Origin: Cochliopodium minus
Lineage: Eukaryota; Discosea; Himatismenida; Cochliopodiidae
Assembly: GCA_024220525.1 (NCBI GenBank)
Contig: JAMYWO010000350.1
Span: 1-31,205 of the forward strand
Direction of reading: 5' to 3'
Length of the DNA stretch: 31,205 bases
The notes beneath the pieces were generated by a model. The model saw only the letters and a list, made by a program, of their open reading frames with translations, ran no database searches and was not told the origin of the DNA. A program made the position numbers and the translations under genes. How positions within the stretch are numbered: the first letter of the stretch is position 1; each line of letters opens with the position of its first letter. This document shows positions 10,987 to 20,675 of this stretch, piece by piece.

Positions 10987-11276
10987 AAATCTGGATTATC
11001 TTGTTATTTCCAAATGAATTATAATCTCTACAAATAACATTACAAATAAAAAGAAAAGAAAAATTTGCATCTATAAAAATAATAGTTTATTTAACAAAGG
11101 TTTTTGCTAGAATAAATAAATGGTAAAAAGAGGAGAAATAGAAAAAAGATTTTTTTTTTCACCCCTCATTCCAACCATTCCATTATGAAAAAGTATATTC
11201 TTCATTATGTTTGACCATATTTTTATAGAAGAAAATTATTTTATAAATTAATAGTTTAGTTGGATCATTCTATCTT
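10987..11276. other. Spacer between two converging genes
   Basis: A/T-rich spacer between the 3' ends of the orphan helical gene and eS21. It presumably holds both 3' UTRs and polyadenylation signals. No ORF, RNA gene or repeat is seen. Confidence 0.6.
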
Positions 11277-11546
11277 TTAGTTATCAATTTTGTCGAATTC
11301 TTTGAAGGTGGTGAGGAATCCCTTATTTTGAGCAATTTTGGTGATAGCAATATCAGATTGTCCAGTTTTTCTTAAGTATCCACAGATTGCAAAGGAAGTC
11401 TTTTCTCCAGTACGTACACCATCTTTATTTACGTGTGGGATACTTAATTGGATAGCTGCGTGATCTTTAGAGTGAATTAATCTGTTAGTTGCCGCACATT
11501 TACGTGGGATATAGAGATCGACCATTTGTCCTTCAACGTTTTGCAT
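11277..11546 (-). CDS. RPS21: 40S ribosomal protein eS21
   Basis: A single uninterrupted exon of 89 residues, close to the usual 80-87 of eS21. Diagnostic blocks are QMVDLYIPRKCAATNRLI near the N-terminus, HAAIQLSIPHVN in the middle and FAICGYLRKTGQSD towards the C-terminus. It is a small-subunit protein at the solvent side, needed for late 18S rRNA maturation in yeast and animals. It is among the few intronless genes of the window, and its codon use is the strongest of the region (CGT, GTC and ACC are frequent), as expected for a highly expressed gene. It is divergent from the D123-like gene at 11876. Confidence 0.97.
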   Translation of the reverse strand: MQNVEGQMVDLYIPRKCAATNRLIHSKDHAAIQLSIPHVNKDGVRTGEKTSFAICGYLRKTGQSDIAITKIAQNKGFLTTFKEFDKIDN

Positions 11547-11875
11547 TATCTTTATATTGGATTATAATTTATATTTAGAATAATAGAATTTGGGTTTAAA
11601 TTTTGTTTTATCAAAATTTGGATGTTTATATAAAAAAAGGATTACAAATATAAGATGGCTAAGAGAATTTTTTTTTTATTATTAATTATAAATAGATTTT
11701 TAAAAATTAAAAAAAAAAAATTCATATAAAAAAGTAGGAACGATATTAAAAAATTCAATCATTCAAATCTTGATATATTTCCCAAAACTTGCAGATAATT
11801 GAATGAGAATCTGAATCAATTATTTCATTCAATATTCTTTCAAATTATTGGCAAAAAAAAATTAAAAAAAAAAAG
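11547..11875. other. Divergent promoter region of eS21 and the D123-like gene
   Basis: About 330 bases of A/T-rich sequence between two divergent start codons. It must hold both promoters, but no recognisable element other than T and A tracts stands out. Confidence 0.55.
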
Positions 11876-13991
11876 ATGAAAGAAGAAAAAATTAAAAAAT
11901 CAGAGTTTCAATCTGATCTATGGCTTAAAGATGAGGAAATTTTAGAATTAGGAATAAATAAAAACGATATAGATATGTACAGAAGAAAAGAGTAAAAAAT
12001 TCATCAAAATTTCCACAATAAATTATTTTTAAAGGATTTTCAACGATAATATAAAAATTATACATTTGGAAAGATTTAAAACACTTTATAGAACAATATC
12101 CATTCATTATTTAAATGATATTATTATAGATATCAGGCTAAATTTGGGATAGATACATGGTATGATGAACTAAAAGAATATACATTCCAAACAACAATGA
12201 TAGACATTTCTTATGGAGAATCAGTGGCGATAGTAAACAAACATCTGAAGAGAGAACAAAGCAAAGAGGAGATATCTCATTTAGATGATCTAGCAAACAG
12301 AATACAAAAGGAAATAGATCTTTTCAATGGAGCAGCTTTCGTAAAGGTAAATAGATTTAATATATCTTTTTAAAAAATAGTTTTTTGTTAATAAATTTAT
12401 TTCGCCTCTTCCAATTTTTTTTAAAAGTTAAACACAAGAAGCCCAAAGGTAAAACAAAAATTTGGATACTTCATAAAATTTATTCTCAATTTTATAGATT
12501 TTTTTTTTTGAATAATAAGAATATTTGTTCATTAGTATTTTTAATTTTATTTATTTTGTTGATATTAAAAGTTTGTTTTGTTTATTTAATTTTTTTTTTT
12601 ATTTTTTGCTTCATTTTTAGATATTTTTGTAAATATTTCGTAATTATTTTTGAAGATAATTTTTTTTTATATTTTTTTTATTTTTTATTGTATTATTAGA
12701 TTTTTTATTAATTTCTTTATTTATTTTTTTAAAAAAGGATGTGACCGTTTATGATTTCGAAAATGAATACTTGAAAAAACTATTAGCGGAAGAAATAGAA
12801 AAGTTCCCTTATGAAACCAGAACCCCTAATGACGAGGTGACAGCTTTTGTCATTGCATCTCAACTTGCATTGAAAATAACGAGTGGAGTAGAAGCTGTCA
12901 ACATTTTCGTAAAGTCCACTAGAATTTATGAAGATTTGCACAAAATGGTTCATTTTTTTTATTTTTTTTAAAATTTTTATTTTTGTTGATTTTTAATTTT
13001 TATTATTATTTTATTTTTTAATTGTTTTTATTTTTGTTGATTTTTTTATTTTTATTTTTTATTTTTTTTTATTTATTTCAATTTTTTATTTTTGTTGATT
13101 TTTTATTTTTGTTGATTTTTTATTTTTTATTATTTTATTTTTTAATTGTTTTTATTTTTTATTTTTGTTGATTTTTAATATTATTTTTCCAGATCCAATT
13201 TCCCAAAAAACTTTTCAACTCTAAAGTGATCATCAGAGAATGGTTGGACTATGTGCCCAGAACACCTCAATCGTAACTATCTTTATTTTTTTTCATAATT
13301 TTGTTTTAATATTAATAATAAAAAAAAGGGAGTTTCGCGCTTTTGTGTATAATAATTCATTGGTAAAATTTTATCTTTTTTTTTTTATTTTTTTATTATT
13401 TTATCATTATTTCCTTTTTTTTTCAATTTTTTTTTAAATTTTTTAAAGAATGCAATGTCGGCTTATTACTGCTTCATCTACTTTCCCGAGGTTTACAGAA
13501 AGAGGAAGGAAATTGGAGAAAGAATCAACAAGTTCTTCAACGAGATCATCCAAAAACTCAACCACAAGTCTTTCGTCATCGATTTTTTCATAGATTTCAA
13601 AAATGACAAAATTTTAATGTAAATTTTTTTAATTTTTAATTTTAAAATTCAAATAATTTTTATTTATTTATTTTTATTTTATATATTTTTATATTATTTT
13701 TTTCGCAGAATTGAATTGAATCCATTTCACACTGGTGCTGGTGCTTGTTTATTTTCAGTAAAAAAAAAATTTTTCAATTATTTTGTTTTGTTATTTTTTA
13801 TTTTATTATGAAAACAGTGGAAAAATGACAGAGAGCTATTTTTGAACGGCCCTTTCGAGCTGAGGATTTGTGAAGGACCTCCATTGGACCCTTATGAAAT
13901 TCTACCAAGCTATTGGAAAAAGTTCATTGTTAACAAATACCATTCCCATAAAAACGAAGAAAAGAATGAAACTTATTGTATCATAAATTAA
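11876..13991 (+). CDS. D123/CDC123-like ATP-grasp protein with C-terminal CaaX box
   Basis: Nine exons: 11876..11991, 12130..12346, 12428..12448, 12738..12947, 13193..13272, 13329..13362, 13449..13618, 13709..13757, 13818..13991, all in phase, 356 residues. Family hallmarks are AAFVKLNTRSPKD, with LNTRSPK encoded by a 21-base exon, then IIREWLDYVPRTP, EFRAFVYNN, AYYCFIYFPEV, FVIDFFIDF and IIELNPFHTGAGACLFS. These match the ATP-grasp core of the D123 superfamily. CDC123 assembles eIF2; this sequence belongs to a divergent branch and need not share that job. The last four residues are CIIN, a fair CaaX farnesylation motif that canonical CDC123 lacks. One donor (12948, GTTCAT) is atypical for this window. 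Confidence 0.85.
13000..13180. repeat. Degenerate TTTTTGTTGATTTTTTATT repeat in an intron
   Basis: Five or more imperfect copies of a T-rich unit containing TTTTGTTGATTTTT fill the intron between exons 4 and 5 of the D123-like gene. It is low-complexity sequence with no coding potential. Confidence 0.7.
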
Positions 13992-14084
13992 AATTATTTT
14001 GTGCTCTAAGTTTCTTTTTTTTATAAATTTTTTTTTTTTATTAAATTATTTTATTTTGAATCAAAAATTGAAATTAAAAAAAAA

Positions 14085-15156
14085 ATGGGAAACAAAACAG
14101 GTAAAATAAGAATCCATTTTCCAAAAATATAAATTTTTCATATTATTTTTGATATAGAGAAAATTTCAAAGAGGGGGATGATTGAATTATCCTCCTTCCA
14201 AAAGCAGATATGGAGATTGATACTAAGCAAGATGGATATGGAGGATTTATGTATAATATCTCGTGTATGCAAGAGTTTTTTCTTCATGTTTAAAGAAGAT
14301 GAGATCTTTTGGAGTATAATCGTGAATCATTCGCTGAATATCAAAGAATTACCCAAAGAATATTCAAGTTGGAAAGACTTACTCTTTTCTTCGTTCTTGG
14401 AATGGGATCAATCCAAGATGGAAAAGTTTCAGAGAGTGGATTTGAAAGATAAACAAAGATTGATCGACATCAGAAAGAGAAAAGGATGGAAATGTGTCCT
14501 TTCTAAACAACATCTCTTCGAAGGAGTTTTATATCCATTCCATGTTGAAAAAAAACCTCGGTACAAATTTTTAAAATTTTTAAAAATATAAATAAATCTC
14601 TGAATTTAAAGAAATTTTTCAATTGGTATTGCATTTAAACAAACAGTCCTTCACAAGGTAAAAATAAAATATTTTATTTACATTTGAAAGTAAAGTTTTT
14701 CTTTAGCATTTTGCTTATGGATGTGACAAGTAATATTTTTATTTTTTTTTTAATTTTGGACTTTTCATTTTTTAATTTTTAAAAAAGATTCAGATTTGGA
14801 TTTTACTCAAATGATCTAGAAAAAAAGGTTTCTATACAACAAACAGGAGAAGTTATGAGATCAATAAAAAAAAAGAATTTGTTAAAAATGGCACGATATA
14901 TTTTTATATTCACAAAGGAAGTTTAAGTGAAAAAGAAAATACCATGGCCACTGTTAGTTTTTTTATTAAAAATCCTAAAGATTTGAAACCAGAATATATT
15001 TTTACTGCCACCAATATTCCTGTAATTGCTGGGCAAAGGTTGTTTGGTTATGTTTGCAATTTTCAATCTATTATTATTAAGATATGTATGCCCATCTTTG
15101 TTCCTGATCCATCTTCTATAATTCCTCCAAATCTTCTATACTATACTTCTAATTGA
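14085..15156 (+). CDS. F-box protein with possible N-myristoylation signal
   Basis: Proposed exons 14085..14100, 14158..14560, 14707..14729, 14828..15156 give 256 residues. The first exon is only MGNKT, a good myristoylation start; the ATG at 14178 is the alternative. Residues about 18-60 (FQKQIWRLILSKMDMEDLCIISRVCKSFFFM...FWSIIV) fit an F-box, which binds SKP1 in SCF ubiquitin ligases. The C-terminal half (about 150-256, with IYFYIHKGSL, FFIKNPKDL and FTATNIPVIAG) is not recognised and would be the substrate module. The 23-base third exon is the least certain part: an 11-base piece at 14647-14657 or another acceptor near 14690 would also keep phase. The 3' exon reads cleanly from 14830 to the TGA. 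Confidence 0.65.
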
Positions 15157-15486
15157 GTTTTAAAACAAATTTCCAATGTGTAAATAAAGATTTTAAATAC
15201 ATTAAAAAAGTCAAAAAAAGATTTTATCTTGGAACCATTTTGTTAAAATTTAAATTTAATTCTTAGGGATTGATTTAAAATTTTTTGTCAAAAAGTTCAT
15301 TAAAAATTTAAATAAAGTGGTTTTAAAAGTAAAAATGATTCTTTAAAAAAATTTCTTCTGAATAGAATTTTATATTAGTAAAATGATTAAAAATAATTAT
15401 TGAAAAAATTGATTCATAATGATTTGTAATTATAATTTTTAAATGAAAAATCGTAAAATATAATTTATATTTGATTGAAAGCTTTT
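15157..15486. other. Spacer upstream of 5S rRNA
   Basis: 330 bases of A/T-rich sequence between the F-box gene and 5S rRNA. The last bases, TTGATTGAAAGC just before the 5S gene, also have a counterpart beside the decayed 5S copy at 21690. Nothing else is recognised. Confidence 0.55.
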
Positions 15487-15605
15487 GGTTACGATCATAT
15501 CATGATGAATATACCGCATCCCGTCTCGATCTGCGAAGTCAAACATCATTGAGCTGTGTTAGTAGTGTGGTGGGAGACTACACGCGAAGCCACAGTGTTG
15601 TAACC
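15487..15605 (+). rRNA. 5S ribosomal RNA
   Basis: 119 bases whose ends GGTTAC and GTAACC form helix I. Internal landmarks are ATACCGCATCCCGTCTCGAT, then GCGAAGTCAAACATCATTG (box A/helix III region), then TTAGTAGTGTGGTGGGAGAC (intermediate element and box C). It is followed at once by seven T, a Pol III terminator. It is one isolated copy, not a tandem array, and at roughly 47% G+C it stands far out of its A/T surroundings. A decayed second copy lies at 21573-21690 on the other strand. Confidence 0.94.
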
Positions 15606-15612
15606 TTTTTTT
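15606..15612 (+). terminator. Pol III T-run terminator of 5S
   Basis: Seven consecutive T directly after the last base of helix I of the 5S gene, the standard RNA polymerase III stop. Confidence 0.8.
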
Positions 15613-16142
15613 AAATAATTTTCTAAAGTTTTTTTAATTTTTTTATACTTTTTGTTTTTGAAAGAAACAAATCAAATATTTCAAATGGAAAAAACCAAAA
15701 TGCCAAAATAAAAAACAACAATTCTCAATATTTTCAATTTTTTTTAATTTTTATAAAAAGGCGGGTAAAAACAAAACAAAATTTTTTATTTGTTATATTT
15801 CAGATTATATGATATCAAAACAAATAAATACCTCCAAAAATTCATCACATTTTTTTGATTAAATTTTTCTATATTTTTATATTTTTATATTTTGAAAAGA
15901 AAATTAAATATTTTTTTCAATAAAAATAAAAAGATAATGTGATAAGATAAAAGGAAATTTAAATGTGAGTATATAGGATGTTTGTATTTGAAGCTTTTAA
16001 ATATTTTTTTTTTTATTTTTGATTTGTTTTATTATAAAATACTATTTTTGGAAAAAAAAGATTTTATCTTTTTTTATTTTTTTTTAAAGTTATTGTGATT
16101 AAAATAAAAAAAACTTACTTTTAAAAAACCTAAAATCTTAAA
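15613..16142. other. Spacer between 5S rRNA and Rac
   Basis: About 530 bases of A/T-rich sequence holding the Rac promoter. A GGCGGGTAAA around 15761 is the only G+C-rich patch and loosely resembles an E2F half site. Otherwise nothing is seen. Confidence 0.5.
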
Positions 16143-16733
16143 ATGCAAAACGTTAAATGTGTTGTTGTTGGAGATGGAGCAGTTGGTAAAACTTGCTTGT
16201 TGATCAGTTATACAACAAATGCTTTTCCAGGGGAATATATTCCAACTGTATTTGATAATTATTCTGCAAATGTAATGGTTGATGGAAAGCCAATCAATTT
16301 GGGACTCTGGGATACTGCAGGACAAGAGGATTATGATAAATTGAGACCATTATCTTATCCACAAACAGATGTTTTCTTGATTTGCTTCTCATTGATTTCT
16401 CCAACCTCTTTTGATAATGTAAAATCAAAATGGATGCCAGAAATTAGACTTCATATGCCAAATACAAAGTGTATTCTCGTTGGAACCAAATTGGATTTGA
16501 GAGATGATCCAAATACCATTCAAAAATTGGCTGAAAAGAAATCAGCACCAATCACATATGAAAGAGGATTGGCAATGTCCAAAGAAATTGGAGCAATCAA
16601 ATATATTGAATGTTCTGCACTCACTCAAAAGAATTTGAAGCTTGTATTTGATGAAGCAATTAGATGTCATTTGTTTCCTACTGAATCCTCTGGAAAGAAG
16701 GAAAAAAGTGGAGGAGGATGCAACATTCTTTAA
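16143..16733 (+). CDS. Rac-type Rho GTPase, canonical
   Basis: Intronless, 196 residues, with numbering that matches Rac1 through switch II. P-loop GDGAVGKT is at 10-17, Tyr32 and Thr35 lie in switch I ([10 protein letters not shown]), DTAGQE is at 57-62, TKLD provides guanine specificity and ECSAL follows. The Rho insert helix is present ([13 protein letters not shown]). The tail ends CNIL, a CaaX box predicted to be geranylgeranylated, after a short basic/Gly stretch. All catalytic and effector residues are intact, so a membrane-attached switch controlling actin is expected. A second copy, inverted and diverged, lies at 19967-20557. Being intronless among intron-rich neighbours is notable. 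Confidence 0.96.
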   Translation: MQNVKCVVVGDGAVGKTCLLISYTTNAFPGEYIPTVFDNYSANVMVDGKPINLGLWDTAGQEDYDKLRPLSYPQTDVFLICFSLISPTSFDNVKSKWMPEIRLHMPNTKCILVGTKLDLRDDPNTIQKLAEKKSAPITYERGLAMSKEIGAIKYIECSALTQKNLKLVFDEAIRCHLFPTESSGKKEKSGGGCNIL

Positions 16734-17223
16734 AACAACAAATCTTTTAAAAAAATTAAAAAATGTATTTATTAACAAACAAAATCCTCTTTATTTATAT
16801 ATCTGCTTGAAAATTAAAACAAATATATGAATGGAAAAGAAATTATTGTGGAATGAATACATTTTTAAATTCTTTTTCTGATTCCATTCAAAAAAAAAAA
16901 AAAAGTTTGTTTCAAAGGAGAGAAATTTGATTTGGAAAAAAATTGGAGTGAAATAAAGTTAAAAATTAAAGTCTTTGGATGAAGAGCATCAATGAAAAGA
17001 ATAAATATTTATAAATGAAAATTATGTATATTATTTTTTTTTAATCTGGTGGAGAGGGGATATACTTTCCATAAAAGTTATTAAAAAAGGTTTACTTGTT
17101 CTCATTTAAATTTATTAAGCAAATTTTAATCGANAAAAAAATAAAAAAAATAAAAAAATAAAAAAATAAAAAAATAAAAAAATAAAAAAATAAAAAAATA
17201 AAAAAATAAAAAATTTTGTTTAG
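16734..17223. other. Spacer with undetermined base and microsatellite
   Basis: It contains the Rac 3' UTR, one undetermined base at 17134 and a (AAAAAAT)n microsatellite at 17135-17213. An exon of the next gene is expected somewhere here, but no convincing one can be read. Confidence 0.6.
17135..17213. repeat. (AAAAAAT)n microsatellite
   Basis: About eleven near-perfect AAAAAAT units directly follow an undetermined base at 17134. Repeat length here is likely uncertain in the assembly. Confidence 0.9.
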
Positions 17224-17723
17224 GATCTTATAGTTATAACAGTTGCGACAGAAATCACCAAAGATATACTTCTTGGTAAACTAAATGTTCTACAAAATTA
17301 ATTATTTAGATTTTTTTTTTCTTATTATTTTAATTAGTGGAGATCACAAATCTGAAAATCACCCCTCTAATGATTGGAGAACGTGCGAAAGATGCCACCA
17401 CTCTCAAGATCATTTTTTCAATGGTATTAATGCTTTTAACTTTACACCTCTACCAAGCCTTCATTCAGATGATCACTTGTTCGGTATTTTTTTTATTTTT
17501 TTATTTTTTTTTTCTTTCTATTCATTTCTTTTTCAAAAATAAAGCGTTATGTTCGAAATGCAAAAAATACTTTATGCCTACTTTTGAAGGATCTGCCATT
17601 ACTCGAGAGCCGTATCAGCAAATGCATCTCGAGTGTTCTGGTGATAACATTGATCACAACTTCAAAAAAGGCTTCCCAGTTAATAATTTTATGTCCAATT
17701 TCGGGTTTGACCAAGATGATTAA
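17224..17723 (+). CDS. Cys/His-rich orphan protein, 5' end missing
   Basis: Three exons, 17224..17275, 17338..17483 and 17545..17723, join in one consistent phase. They encode about 125 residues ending at TAA 17723; the start lies upstream and was not found. In this frame the protein is rich in Cys and His: SCDRNHQRYTSCGDH, WRTCERCHHSQDHFF, ALCSKCKKYF and MHLECSGDN. CxxC-type pairs suggest a zinc-binding or disulfide-rich fold. Two other frames are also open over the middle exon, but only this one keeps phase across both introns and gives the regularly spaced Cys. No family is recognised. The upstream microsatellite with an undetermined base may hide the first exon. Confidence 0.5.
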
Positions 17724-18377
17724 AATTCACAACTATAATTAAATTTTAAATTTCTACTTATTTATTAATATTTTTTCTTAATGAATCAATTTTTAATCCA
17801 ATCGATAATCAAGAATCACATAGTTTTAAAAAATAAAATTTATAGATGCAGCCTAATTTTGTTACAAAAGATATGAAATCAAAGGGAGTAAAGATACTTT
17901 ACCTATTCTAAAGTAGTAAACCAAATAAATGTTGGAAAAGACTTTGCCACTACTTTCAACCTTAAAAAGTGGAAGATCTAGTCCAAATTAAAGAAAATTA
18001 ACAAAAGCCAGCGAAAGTAAAAACATAATAGAATGGAGATCATAACAATAATGACAGTATCGATAAGAAAGTTTATTCACAACCTTCAACAAAGAAAATA
18101 ACAAAGGTGAAGATATTGAATTAGGGAGTCCAAAACATAAGAAAAAAAGGAATCAATTTTTACTCAATTTATGACATTCAATCAAATCGTTATGCATACA
18201 AACATTTTGTTCCAATTTTAAATTAATTTTGGAAAAAAGAAAAACCTATGGATCCAAGTATTCAAATTTAGCAATGATCCATTTCTATTCAATGCAAACA
18301 CAAATTTATATTTTGATCTTGAAATAGAAAATTCTTTTGAAATTAAATAAATAAAAAAAAAAATATAGACAATAATT
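17724..18377. other. Non-ORF island with gene-like composition
   Basis: From about 17846 to 18345 the sequence is less A/T-rich than any other spacer here and lacks long A or T runs, yet no frame stays open in the standard code. Short open pieces occur, the clearest being about 42 codons ending at a TAA near 18350. It may be a decayed gene, a noncoding RNA, or unrecognised exons of the flanking genes. Confidence 0.4.
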
Positions 18378-19813
18378 ATGCATCCTCTACACTCAAAAGG
18401 ATTAGTTATTGCATCCACTGTATGTGGATGGATTAATTTTGTATGTTGGTCAGTAGCATTTTATCCACAGGTGAAATTATAAATCACATCTCGCTTGAAT
18501 AAATCAAATATTAATCTATTTACCTATAAAATAAAATTATAATTCAAGATTGTCGAAAATTTCCTAAGAAAACATGTAAAGGGTCTATCATTCGATTATT
18601 TGTTATACAATATGACAGGATTCGTGGCATATTCACTCTATAATTGTTTCATATTCTTCATTCCATTGTTTCATGAAGAATATCTGAAGAAATATGGTAA
18701 AAAAAAATGAATATTCCATATTGGGTCAAAAAAAAAATCTCATAAAATTAACAAATATTAACCTTTCTTTTAGGACCACCAATACCTATTCATGTCAACG
18801 ATGTGGTCTTTTCACTTCATGCTCTGTTTTTGGGATCTGTAAGTTTTTTTCCATAAAATACAAAAGAAAATTAAACAAAAAAAAAAGGTTACATGTGGTC
18901 AATGTTTCATATACGAGGTAAAAAAAAAAAATTAACAAATAACATCTTTCAATTCATTTTTATTTAAATAAATTTTTCAAAGAGAGGAGATAATAAATTG
19001 TCTAAATTCGCAATTATTTTCATGATTGGTGTTTATCTTCTCATGATCATAGTAGCAATCATTTGGTAATTAAAAATTAAAAAAAGAAATTTTATTTTAA
19101 TGATTTTTAAATATTTAAAAGTGCAAAACACGTGATGGAGTGGATATTCTTCCTTGAAGTAATGAGTTATATCAAATTGGCAATGAACATTGTCAAGTTT
19201 TTGCCTCAAATCTACCTCAATTATCAAAGAAAGAGCACAGTAGGATGGAGTAACTTTTTATCAACAAACAAAAAAAAAAACAATAAATTTAAAAAATTAT
19301 TACTTTTTTAAACAAAAAAATAATGATTAACAATTTTATTTGCCTAAAAAACAAAAAGGTATTGGTCTTACTTTTCTTGAAATGGCTGGTGGTGTTGTAA
19401 ATTTCTTCCAAATGTTTTTTCAATCTCTCAACGTAGGAAACTTTCACGTATTCTGTAAAAATTTTCATTTTTTATTTTATTTTTATTTTTATTTTTTATT
19501 TTATTATTTTATTATTTTTTTTATTTTTTATTTTTTTATTTTTAATTTTGATTTTTTAATTTTTAATTTTATTTTTTATTCGATTTTTAATTTTTAATTT
19601 TTTGTTTTTTATTCTTTATTCTTTTTTTCAGCTGGAGATATTGCCAAGGTAGGTTTGAGTGCCATCTCCATTTTCTTCGGATCCCTCATTTGTTTCCAAC
19701 ATTTCGTTTTGTACAGAGAAGCCAGGTTAAGAGAGCCTTTGATCTCCAAAAAGGGTTTCAACCTGGTCAGTGATGATCTAGAGGTCAGAAAGTTTGATGA
19801 GACTGTAAATTAA
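18378..19813 (+). CDS. CTNS: Cystinosin-like PQ-loop lysosomal transporter
   Basis: Eight exons: 18378..18470, 18549..18696, 18774..18838, 18888..18917, 18983..19065, 19122..19249, 19359..19454, 19632..19813, all in phase, 274 residues. Seven hydrophobic segments fit the PQ-loop fold. Hallmarks are GWINFVCWSVAFYPQ with PQ at 30-31, the following KGLSFDYLLYN, NDVVFSLHALFLGS, the second motif KFLPQIYLNYQRKSTVGWS with PQ near 168, and GDIAKVGLS...FQHFVLY. Cystinosin exports cystine from lysosomes with protons. The long glycosylated luminal N-terminus of the human protein is absent, and no GYDQL-like tail is seen. Exon 4 is only 30 bases. The gene lies between the two Rac copies. Confidence 0.93.
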
Positions 19814-19966
19814 ATTACTACTGTTAAAAAAAAAAAGTTGGTTTTTTGGATTAAAATCTTTTATTTCTCAAAATTTTAATTTAATATTTATTTAATTTAT
19901 TTTTAATTTTTGAAAAAGATTTAATTCATTTTATTTTACAATATTCAATTCGGATTGAATTTATCT

Positions 19967-20557
19967 TTAACAAATGTTACAAAATATGACATCTCCTTTC
20001 TTTCCTACTTTTCTCTTTTTATGATATAGACAACATCTGATTGCAGTATCGAATATCAGCTTGAAATTGGTCTGTCTTAACGCGGAACATTCTATGTATT
20101 GATAAGCTCCGATCTCCTCTGCCATTTTCGATCCAATTTCGGTTGAAATGGGTGATGATTTCCTTTCAGATAATTTTTGGAGGGTATCTTTATCATCTTT
20201 CAGATCTAATTTAGTTCCAACAAGGATGTATTTGGCATTTGGATCATGTTTTTTTATTTCGGGAATCCATTTGGATTTCACGTTATAAAATGAAGTTGGA
20301 GATACCAATGAGAAACATATCATGAACACATCTGCTCCTTTATACACAGAATTTCTTTTATCATCATATTCCTCTTGTCCATTTGTATCAAATAGCCCAA
20401 AATTGATGGGCAATCCATCTACCATCACATTCGCTTCATAATTATCAATTGTGGTGTGGATATATTCTGATGAAAATGCATTTGTTGTGTATAATATAAT
20501 TGATGTAGTTTTACCAACCCCTCCATCTCCAATCAATACACATTTTATATTCTTCAT
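19967..20557 (-). CDS. Divergent Rac-type GTPase
   Basis: Intronless and exactly as long (196 residues) as the Rac at 16143, with strong identity throughout, so they are close paralogs. The P-loop is GDGGVGKT; DxxG (DTNG), Gln61, TKLD and ECSAL are kept, so GTP binding is likely. Changes fall in functional surfaces: Pro34 to His and FDNY to IDNY in switch I, Trp56 to Phe and Ala59 to Asn at switch II, and RPLSY replaced by RNSVY. The tail is strongly basic ([10 protein letters not shown]) and ends CNIC, a CaaX box. Altered effector choice or cycling is inferred. It is convergent with cystinosin. Confidence 0.93.
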   Translation of the reverse strand: MKNIKCVLIGDGGVGKTTSIILYTTNAFSSEYIHTTIDNYEANVMVDGLPINFGLFDTNGQEEYDDKRNSVYKGADVFMICFSLVSPTSFYNVKSKWIPEIKKHDPNAKYILVGTKLDLKDDKDTLQKLSERKSSPISTEIGSKMAEEIGAYQYIECSALRQTNFKLIFDTAIRCCLYHKKRKVGKKGDVIFCNIC

Positions 20558-20675
20558 TTTTTTTTTTCATCTTTCAAAACAATCAAGGCTATCAAAAGTG
20601 TCTTTTTAATTTCGAATCTTGGTACTTTTCTTGAAACTTCCTTATTCATTGATTTAAGATTTGATAGAAAAAAAA

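Noticed and set aside
14821-14880. Apparent frameshift at an A-run in the F-box gene
   Set aside because: The downstream frame reads cleanly from 14830 and is reached by an in-phase splice, so no frame break is needed.
15755-15775. GGCGGGTAAA as a second E2F site upstream of Rac
   Set aside because: One mismatch to the consensus and nearly 400 bases from the start codon; too weak.
17337-17500. Hydrophobic frame in the Cys/His-rich gene (LKITPLMIGERAKDA...)
   Set aside because: It is open but its donor phase does not match the next exon, whereas the Cys/His frame matches at both introns.
17846-18260. Gene using a ciliate code (TAA/TAG as Gln)
   Set aside because: About eight TAA/TAG and no TGA in 137 codons is not rare for this base composition, another frame at the 3' end looks equally coding, and all other genes use the standard code.
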